Shown: piece by piece, positions 8,547-18,674 of the stretch | How the letters are laid out: each line of letters opens with the position of its first letter | Numbering within the stretch: position 1 is the first letter of the stretch | From: Stentor coeruleus | Taxonomy: Eukaryota; Ciliophora; Heterotrichea; Heterotrichida; Stentoridae | Direction: 5' to 3' | Length of the DNA: 28,538 bases | Assembly: GCA_001970955.1 (NCBI GenBank) | Contig: MPUH01000950.1 | Span: forward strand, 1-28,538 | The notes under the pieces: model-generated | What the model was told of the DNA's origin: nothing | Database searches by the model: none | What the model saw: the letters and a program-made list of their open reading frames with translations, nothing else | Made by a program: the position numbers and the translations under genes

Positions 8547-9680
8547 ATGGCCTCACAAGGTGAAGAAGTGAATCCTGACGAACTGAGAAAAAATGCTCGC
8601 AAAGGAGCTCTTAAAGCAAACAAAAAGCCAGCCGCAAGCAACACAACAACCTATATAGCAGTAGGGATCTTTGGAGTTCTAGTAGCTGTTGTCATAGGTT
8701 TACTAGTCTTAAACCCAGAGCGACCTTTAAGCCTTATTCCAGCTTTAGATGAAGAGTTCATGAAAGAACAAAATGAACTTAAACTTGGCTTCACACAAAA
8801 GGCCAATACTTTCTTCAACAATTGGAGCCTTGCTGATGTTAAATCTATATCACAAATTGGCATTTCTCAACAAGCAAGAAATATGCCTCCATGTGCAACT
8901 TATATGAATGAAGGTGAATTATTGCCTCCATCTTATGATATACGTGAAGAATTCCCTCATTGTATTCATGAAGTTCATTCTCAAGGAAACTGTTCATCTA
9001 GTAATGCTTTTGCCACAGCATCAGTAGCTTCTGAACGTTTTTGTATCAAATCTAATGGTCATGTGATTCCAAATTTAAGCCCTCAAGAGTTAGTATCTTG
9101 TAATAAACGTAATACAGGATGTACAACTGGAAATATGGATTCAACATGGAGTTATGTTAGAGATTCAGGTTTAGTTGAAGAATATTGTTTCCCATATACT
9201 TCTAATAATTTTGAGGTTGCTGATTGCAAAGTACGTTGTGATGGACCTTCTTTTCATGTAAAAGATGTTTGTGCTACTGCAAGTGAAGCTGGGTTAATGA
9301 GAGAAATCAAAAATCATGGTCCAGTTGTAGCTTTAATGCAATTGTATAGTGATTTTGTTGGTTATTCTAGTGGAGTTTATGAACCTCATATTGCTGCGGT
9401 TAGAGTTCAAGGGGCTCAAGCTGTTGAAGTTATGGGATGGGGAAGTACTGAAGCTGGAGTACCTTATTGGATTATCAAAAATAGCTGGGGAAATACATGG
9501 GGAATTGAAGGATATGCTATGGTTGTTAGAGGGAATAAGGATCTTGGATTAGAAGACCTTGCTGTTACAGCTTTTCCTGTGATTACTGAAGATATGGTTA
9601 GAGCGGAGAATGTTGTACAGACTGAAGAGTTTGAAGATTTAGATTCTCATGAGGGCCATGACCATGAGGATAGTCAATAA
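8547..9680 (+). CDS. Membrane-anchored papain-family (C1A, cathepsin-like) protein lacking catalytic Cys and His
   Basis: This is a 377-aa type II membrane protein. The N-terminal 35 residues are Lys-rich and cytosolic, followed by one transmembrane anchor (about 36-55, YIAVGIFGVLVAVVIGLLVL). The papain fold starts near LPPSYDIREEFP (126-137). At the active site the usual QGxCGSCWAF reads QGNCSSSNAF (146-155): the oxyanion Gln146 and the structural Cys149 are kept, but the nucleophile Cys is Ser152 and the following Trp is Asn153. The usual HAV..VGWG reads AQAVEVMGWG, so the catalytic His is Gln291. The Asn is kept in KNSWGNTWG (N312). Disulfide cysteines are numerous (C139, C149, C166, C185, C192, C214, C227, C231, C242). 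The C-terminal tail is Asp/Glu/His-rich. It is therefore predicted to be a non-catalytic papain-fold protein, perhaps a binding protein or inhibitor in the endomembrane lumen. A Ser-nucleophile enzyme, as proposed for SERA proteins, is less likely because His is also missing. Confidence 0.9.
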   Translation: MASQGEEVNPDELRKNARKGALKANKKPAASNTTTYIAVGIFGVLVAVVIGLLVLNPERPLSLIPALDEEFMKEQNELKLGFTQKANTFFNNWSLADVKSISQIGISQQARNMPPCATYMNEGELLPPSYDIREEFPHCIHEVHSQGNCSSSNAFATASVASERFCIKSNGHVIPNLSPQELVSCNKRNTGCTTGNMDSTWSYVRDSGLVEEYCFPYTSNNFEVADCKVRCDGPSFHVKDVCATASEAGLMREIKNHGPVVALMQLYSDFVGYSSGVYEPHIAAVRVQGAQAVEVMGWGSTEAGVPYWIIKNSWGNTWGIEGYAMVVRGNKDLGLEDLAVTAFPVITEDMVRAENVVQTEEFEDLDSHEGHDHEDSQ

Positions 9681-9941
9681 GATTAAGAATTCTATATGAA
9701 GAAATAATAGTTTTTTTGGTTAGGATATTTTATTTGATGAAAAAAACTTTTTTTTTGGTACAGGAAGAATTTTATTTAGGTTTATCATTTTTTTATATAT
9801 TTTTTTCAAATCTAAGTTGCTTAGGTTTGTATATAAAAATTTCATATCATTACTTTTTATTGAGATTTATATAAAGATTTAGTTTATAGAGTAAATATAT
9901 TTAATAAATGTAAATATAAGCTCTATGATAACCTAAAACTA

Positions 9942-12900
9942 TTATTCTAGAGGATTATCTACAGGGTCCGAGTCCTGTGTTAGTTCTGCAAGACTAAAAG
10001 ACTCATGGTCGTTATATCCTGCAAACAAAAGATTAGAAGTCTTATAGCAATCAATATAAAAATCATCATCACTATGAATATCTCTTTCACCGTTTTCAGT
10101 TAAAGAATTTGAGTGACTTAAATCCAAAACTTTCTGTGTCTTTCCAACTAGCAGTTTATTTGTTGCAATTATCTCAGGCTGAGCTGTCGATTTTTTCTTT
10201 AACTCCTTCACAGTTTCTGAGCTTTGAATAACATTCAATAACCTTCTTTTTGTTTTCTGTCTTTTTTTAATCCTCACAACAACATCCTCAACAGTCTCTT
10301 CATTTTTCGGTATTTCCAATATCGGAGTTGTTATTTTCTCAACAATCTCTTGTGTTTGTATATTTGGTACAACTACAGTCTCTGATTGGCTAGTAAAAAG
10401 AATAGGTTGTGAGTAGTTTTTACAAAAATATTTCTGAAGAATAAACTGTGTCTCATCCTTACTACTTTTTGCTTTATATCTTAAAGATTTTTGTGAAAAA
10501 TGATAATTCAAAGTTGTGATAATCAAAGCAAAAACACTAGAAACAACAATTAAATACAATTCCTCAGCCCATTTGTATATATAATTATTAATATTCATAT
10601 GATCAATAATAATAATTTCAATAGGGAAAATAAAAGTATCAGATTCAGTTAAAATATGTAGTGAGTTAACATCATTATCCCTTGCCTGAGTTAAAAAATA
10701 CGTGATTTCTATATTGATATATTCAGATGGTTTAATAAGAAATTCAATATTACAAGGGTTGATTTTGTATCCATAAGCACTACATTGATTCCCATCAAGG
10801 AATATATTTTTTATTACTATATCAAGATTTCCAACATTGTTAAGCTCAAAAATTCTGAAAAGAATTGGGCTTAGTAAAGAAGAATTGGTTAAAAAGAACC
10901 TGTTTAAGTCTTCAGAAGAGATTTCGATTTGTAGTTCAGAGTATTCTTTATAATAAAGCTTCTGTTTTTTCTTTAAATTTGTTTCTGTGTTGATAGAGTT
11001 TCTATGTAAACTATAACCTAACTGTGAATAATAATATGAAAATTTCCTTGTTATAGCAAGATCAGAATGGCCTGTGTTCATTGTAATAGGGAATATTTCA
11101 AGAGTTGTATAATTGTTTCTAATAATAAGCATATGATTTTGATAATAAAAACTTGTTGGGTTGAAGAAAATTGGACCTAGTAATTTGTTGGTTTGAGGTG
11201 GGAGGACTGTTAATATTTTATCGTTTATATAAAGAGTCTGAGGGTTTTTACATATAAAATTACGTTCATCGTTTTCTGTATCACAACAACAGTTTTTATC
11301 ATTTTTAGTACTGTCGTTATCATAAAAAACCATGTTTATAACTTTTTCTAGCAGCCCTTCAGTTTTTTTAACTACAGGGTTTAGGTCGATTTTCTTCTCA
11401 TTAGCTATTTTTATTGAAAAAATCTCTTCGGTATTAGAAAAAAGGCACTCTTGGCTTAAATTATCTGAATGTTCTGCTGATAGGTTTTCAAACTCATCAT
11501 CTATGGAATCAGGTTTTTTTTTGTGACATTCATAGTTTTTAAGGCTTTTCGCGAATGAGTCTGGGGTTACCTGAACATGAACAGCTAAAGGTGAATCAAG
11601 TGGGTTATAGACTAGTATATAAAATTGGCAGATTGTAAATATTTCACAGATACTAAATTTAGTCTGCATACGTATTTGTAGTATAGGTTTTTTCATAGTC
11701 CCAAACACAGAGCTTTTAGTCAATCCTCCAACATTAGTTATTAAAAGTATTTCTCCTGAAAAATAACTTTCTTCATAGTTATTCACATGAGAATTCCATA
11801 TTTTCATATCTCCATAAGTTGAGGATTTTTTAAAATCAACACGATTTTTCTCATTTTTTGGCACAAAAATTCCTATTTTCCCTACACCCATCTGTTTACT
11901 AGGAGGGATTTCATCAACTAATTGTGTTATAGAAAAGTACTCACCATAAACAATAAGTGATACAATTTTAACAGGTACTGAATAAGTATTTACAACAAAA
12001 ACAGTTTCTTCTTTACGAACCCTTGGCATAAAATCCTCAAATTGTATATTTTTAATTTTACAACTACCTGGGATAACTAACATATGTATAGTCAAAGTAA
12101 AATTCCCTATAGAAGTTTGGATTTTAAAAGGATTAAATAGCGAAAACTCAGGTTTTACTTGTAAAACAAATTCCAAAATTCCTTGTGAACTTATAATCAT
12201 AGCTGAATTAAACCTAACTGTAACCGTTTGAACACTATGGATTGAATAAACTGTTATAGGGAATTTGTAAGGGTTTTTAATACAAAGAGTTTTATTAAAT
12301 AATATTCCATAGCCTATAACACCAAAGTCAATCGGGCCGAAGATTTCAGAAAAATTATCAGATTTCTTGATAAGAAATATAGGCATAGGGTCTATAAGAT
12401 GTAATGGAAATATAAAATCACCAATATTTGTTTGAGCTTTCGCTAATAAATTTAATGTTTTATCGTTTAGAATCAACCCTGAAAAGCATCCTCTATCGTT
12501 TGATCCTGCAATTTTATCTTCAGCTGTTATTTCTATTTCACTGCTTAAAGATTGGAAATTATCAATCCATATTTCATGGTTTAGTCTGTTTATAAAGCAT
12601 AAATTGAAACTATTACTATAGGGTTTATGGATTTTTAAATCTTTAGGGTCAAGGGATATGATGTTAAATATTACCAGGTAAGTAAAAGATATTGACACAA
12701 GGCCGAAATTCGTTTTCAGCAGTAGAGAACGAGAAAAAGTTCCTTCTGAAAATGATGTGATAAGTAAATGTCCTAATAAAAACATACTATTAGTTTTTAA
12801 GAATATAGGTTTAAGTATTTCTGGGCCATTAATACTCCAATTTTCTAAGTAAATAGTCTCATTAGTTAAAATAACGCATGCTAGAGTAAAAGAAAAAAGT

Positions 12901-13754
12901 TCATTTTCTAAAGGTAGTATGCCAAAATCAACATTATTTGGGCAACTTAGCCCATATTCAGCAACTTTAACATGTATTGGGATATTAAAAATAACTTCAT
13001 TTACTCTAAGCTCAATAAAAGCATAATAATCGCTAGGATATTGTATAATACTTTCAACAGCTATAACCTCAGCTGTGGTATGCTGTTTAAGAGTAATCAT
13101 TTTAGTTTTAAGTTCAAGTTGTTTATTGATAATTGTTGTCTCTTTATAAGATTTAATTGACTTATGTTTATCAATTGATGATATATTTTCCAAATAAACC
13201 GTTACTATTTCCTCAGACAAGTTCTCTAGTAATAATATCCCAGTCCCTATAGACCCAGTAGTATATTCAATTAAAAGTTCTTTTGCCACAAGTTCTGGCA
13301 TTTCTACTATGCCTTTAAGGTAGTATATATAAAATTCTCTATCAGTCACCACAAACATATACGCAGTTCTAATCCCCATCTTAACAGGCATAAAGTAAAT
13401 ATCTAATGAAAAAGGTTTACTATATTTGTGATCCAGCAATGGCATTTCTTTAACCTTGAACTCATTTGAACTTATAGATACCAAATTGAACACAAAAAAC
13501 TCATGTGTTGTCTGTAAATGAACAGGTAAATGCGATACTGAATATAATAATGTTGGCTTACTTGGTGTTATAGGTATTGGTATAAACATCATATGTCTTG
13601 TAATGAATTTAGATAATGTTGGATCCAAAGCTAGTAAAAGTGAAGTTAAAGCAGTAAAATTCTTCTCTTTATAAAGTAGATTGTCATTTGAATTAACAAC
13701 TAATACTTCTAAAGCCAAATATATCATAAGGCTTAATAATCTGTGTACTCCCAT
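9942..13754 (-). CDS. Large type I membrane protein, TMEM131-like
   Basis: This 1270-aa protein begins with a signal peptide (MGVHRLLSLMIYLALEVLVV). It has a very long lumenal or extracellular part made of repeated beta-rich segments with phrases such as VDFGILPLEN, GPIDFGVIGYG, FFVFNLVSIS and a following FMPVKMGIRTAY. These resemble the Ig-like (ASH/PapD-type) modules of TMEM131. One transmembrane helix is seen at about 1064-1085 (LYLIVVSSVFALIITTLNYHF), then a 184-residue basic-to-acidic cytosolic tail with KKRQKTKRR. Animal TMEM131 helps assembly and secretion of collagen by binding cargo in the ER lumen and COPII/TRAPP in the cytosol; a general secretory cargo role here is inference. A DKNCCCDTE cluster lies in the middle. 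The match is weak at residue level, so another large Ig-fold receptor remains possible. The start codon is 28 bp from the stop of the upstream 151-aa gene on the same strand. Confidence 0.72.
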   Translation of the reverse strand: MGVHRLLSLMIYLALEVLVVNSNDNLLYKEKNFTALTSLLLALDPTLSKFITRHMMFIPIPITPSKPTLLYSVSHLPVHLQTTHEFFVFNLVSISSNEFKVKEMPLLDHKYSKPFSLDIYFMPVKMGIRTAYMFVVTDREFYIYYLKGIVEMPELVAKELLIEYTTGSIGTGILLLENLSEEIVTVYLENISSIDKHKSIKSYKETTIINKQLELKTKMITLKQHTTAEVIAVESIIQYPSDYYAFIELRVNEVIFNIPIHVKVAEYGLSCPNNVDFGILPLENELFSFTLACVILTNETIYLENWSINGPEILKPIFLKTNSMFLLGHLLITSFSEGTFSRSLLLKTNFGLVSISFTYLVIFNIISLDPKDLKIHKPYSNSFNLCFINRLNHEIWIDNFQSLSSEIEITAEDKIAGSNDRGCFSGLILNDKTLNLLAKAQTNIGDFIFPLHLIDPMPIFLIKKSDNFSEIFGPIDFGVIGYGILFNKTLCIKNPYKFPITVYSIHSVQTVTVRFNSAMIISSQGILEFVLQVKPEFSLFNPFKIQTSIGNFTLTIHMLVIPGSCKIKNIQFEDFMPRVRKEETVFVVNTYSVPVKIVSLIVYGEYFSITQLVDEIPPSKQMGVGKIGIFVPKNEKNRVDFKKSSTYGDMKIWNSHVNNYEESYFSGEILLITNVGGLTKSSVFGTMKKPILQIRMQTKFSICEIFTICQFYILVYNPLDSPLAVHVQVTPDSFAKSLKNYECHKKKPDSIDDEFENLSAEHSDNLSQECLFSNTEEIFSIKIANEKKIDLNPVVKKTEGLLEKVINMVFYDNDSTKNDKNCCCDTENDERNFICKNPQTLYINDKILTVLPPQTNKLLGPIFFNPTSFYYQNHMLIIRNNYTTLEIFPITMNTGHSDLAITRKFSYYYSQLGYSLHRNSINTETNLKKKQKLYYKEYSELQIEISSEDLNRFFLTNSSLLSPILFRIFELNNVGNLDIVIKNIFLDGNQCSAYGYKINPCNIEFLIKPSEYINIEITYFLTQARDNDVNSLHILTESDTFIFPIEIIIIDHMNINNYIYKWAEELYLIVVSSVFALIITTLNYHFSQKSLRYKAKSSKDETQFILQKYFCKNYSQPILFTSQSETVVVPNIQTQEIVEKITTPILEIPKNEETVEDVVVRIKKRQKTKRRLLNVIQSSETVKELKKKSTAQPEIIATNKLLVGKTQKVLDLSHSNSLTENGERDIHSDDDFYIDCYKTSNLLFAGYNDHESFSLAELTQDSDPVDNPLE

Positions 13755-13782
13755 TTATAGCATGATCTAAGCTTTATTCATA

Positions 13783-14238
13783 TCATTTTAATAGTAGAAA
13801 AGTGTTGAAAAGCTTGTCGATTTTCTCAACAATCGACATATTCTCGAAGTCAGAATCTATTGGTGAATCCTCAAATCTTGACAACTTTGCCTCTAAGTCT
13901 GTGATGATTTCAAAAAGTCCTTCAGGTGTACTCATCTTTTTAGCTATTTCTTGCCTTTCTTTGATTTCTTTATCATTAAGATTCTCTGCGTTTTTTGAGA
14001 ATTCAATGCTTAAAAGAGCTTTACTAAATGGCTCCCATTCTTCATCTGTTACTGGCATGGATTTGGGTTTTTTTGTCAAAAGGTCTAAGTATTGATTTTG
14101 CCGTTTAGAAGGTAGGCTTTCAGGGTTTAGGTAAAGATAAGAATCAGGGCCTTGGATTGTTGCTGATGTGGAGTATTCTTGGATTTCAAGAATTGGCTCT
14201 TGGGAAGTACTGTAAGTCATCTGATTTCTACCTTGCAT
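13783..14238 (-). CDS. Small hypothetical protein, 151 aa
   Basis: Not recognised. It is a polar, mostly helical protein with a Ser/Thr/Gln-rich N-terminus (MQGRNQMTYSTSQEP), a central basic patch (LTKKPKSMP) and an acidic helical C-terminal half ending in KIDKLFNTFLLLK. There is no membrane segment or cysteine. It lies only 28 bp upstream of the TMEM131-like gene on the same strand. Its stop is TGA, the only one among the intact genes here; if TGA were read through the frame would add just three residues before TAA. The C-poor 5' flank at 14239-14460 has the same composition as other 5' flanks on this strand, which supports a real gene starting here. Confidence 0.68.
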   Translation of the reverse strand: MQGRNQMTYSTSQEPILEIQEYSTSATIQGPDSYLYLNPESLPSKRQNQYLDLLTKKPKSMPVTDEEWEPFSKALLSIEFSKNAENLNDKEIKERQEIAKKMSTPEGLFEIITDLEAKLSRFEDSPIDSDFENMSIVEKIDKLFNTFLLLK

Positions 14239-14849
14239 ATTTGTAAATGGATACTGTTGGATTTGTATTTGGGTTTTGTGATATGAAGAATGGAAAATTT
14301 GATAGGATTTCGGTAGTTTTTAGTATGAAATTAGGTTTTTTGTGATCAGAATTTTAAATGAAGAGATTTTATTTTTGGGGTAGTAAAGTTGTGAGGTGAA
14401 GGGATTTGAAAGGCTGGATGGTTTTTTAATGAGGTTTTTATAGTAGTAAATTATGGTTTTATAGAAAATGATTATGTAATAGTATGATTTTTGCTATATA
14501 ACACTTTAATGATATCATCTATATTTTCTATGAATTCATCAAAACTATATTATTTTACTGTAATAATTTGAAAAGCTTCAAAATTTTAAAACAAATATTA
14601 TTTTTATCATCAATACTAAGTTTAAATAATAAATATTAATTAGCTAAACTTATCCAACACCTTAAAGTAATCATCATCAATATAAAACTTCAAAATGCCA
14701 ACTACATACAAAAAATTCAATAAAACTCTTTATAAAATCAAAAAAACCAATAAAAATTGTATCCCATCCCAAAATCAGGACATTCAAAACAATCTATTTA
14801 TCTTACAAAGCATAAAAGCATCTTTTAAGTCGAAATAAATGTTAAATAA
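14239..14849. other. Intergenic region between two minus-strand genes
   Basis: This is 611 bp. The left half (14239-14460) is G/T-rich and nearly C-free (3 C in 14281-14460), matching the 5' flank of the 151-aa gene. The right half (14590-14849) is C/A-rich and G-poor, matching a 3' flank of the calcyphosin-repeat gene. No gene or RNA is seen. Confidence 0.6.
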
Positions 14850-17306
<2,457 letters not shown>

Positions 17307-18674
17307 TTATTATATTAGGAACCAACCATTATGAAAACTTAAATTTTTACACTAGATATACTAACGGGTGGGTATTAGAAACTTTATCAATTGGCCTATA
17401 TGAGGATTTTATGATTAAATATAAGGTTTTAAGGGTTATGATGAAGATTTGGATAACTGTTGAGGGAAATTTGAAGATTTTTTATTAGATAGCTTGGAGG
17501 TTGTGTGGAAAGATCATAGGATTGGAAGGAGGAATAAAGGGTATAGACTTTGAAGGACCTTGGGTAGAAAGAGTAAGGCTGGGTATGATATGATATTTGC
17601 CTTGTATAGTAGTGATGAATTATATAATAGTTGGGTATTTATAAGTTCATAGGATAAGGAATTGGCTTGAGGATATGATGATTTTTATTAGAAAAGGATG
17701 TTTGGGTTAGATTAGAGATGAAAGATGATGTTAAAGTTCGTGAGTTTTTTTTGTGTTAAGTCATAGGGTTAAGATTTGGAGGGATATGTTTTTTTTTCTT
17801 GGGGGTAAAAGATTTGAATGAGGGAGTTAGGTAAAAGTGGAGGCTGTTTGATATATGGGAAATACATTTGTAGTGAGGAAGGGGTGAAAGGATAAGAAAA
17901 CTGTTAGGATAAATATGAAGAAAACTTTTGTAAAGTTTATATTGATTATATTGTGTGAAATATTTTAAAGGTGGGTATTTGAAAGATTTATGATATTTAG
18001 AATGTTGTGTTAGGGGGATTTAGATTTTTGGTTTTTAATGTGTGAGTGATGAGGATTGATGAAGATTTATTGTTTTTTGGGGTTGCATTGTTGGAAAATT
18101 TGGTGTTAGGGTTAAAATTGAAGAAATTTTGATTTGATGTTATATAGTGAAGGTAAGTGAGTCAAAAATTTTGAAATTTTTTTTGATGTAAGAAAAGTTG
18201 TGAGGAAATTTGTTGTGGGAAAATAGGTGTGGTGATTTGGAGTTATAGAATTGTTAGGCTTGTATATGAGAAGATATTATATATAATAACACTCAAAAGG
18301 AAATAATAGATGGGAAATAAGTATAGTATAAATTTTAGATTAAGTTGCTGATACCAGCATAAAAAAATATAACTCAAAATATATTATAACATATTTTGCA
18401 TTTACTACAATACTTCATTCAAAATTGCAGAAAACCATGATAAATCTAAATTCTTCCATATCAACAGCGATCACTAAAACCAAATAAAAAATCATAACAA
18501 CCAACATTCAGCATAATCACCAAAACCTATTAAAAGCCAACTCAATCTACAAATTTTCTAAAAACTTCATTCTATCTCACCCATTGCCAAATCTCAAAAA
18601 AAAAATCATCAAAATCTTCATCCCCATAAAAAAAACTACAAATAAAAATAATAATTAGTAATATAAAATTACCA
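17307..18674. other. 1.37-kb gene-free region with strong composition switch
   Basis: This is the longest stretch without a convincing gene. From about 17370 to 18290 it is G/T-rich with few C. From about 18360 to 18660 it becomes C/A-rich and G-poor (18587-18656 has no G). The left part fits the 5' flank of the minus-strand calcyphosin gene and the right part the 3' flank of ISWI, but both are longer than elsewhere. The open frame at 17240-17488 overlaps the start of the calcyphosin gene and is not called. No tRNA or rRNA is recognised; a non-coding RNA cannot be excluded. Confidence 0.5.
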
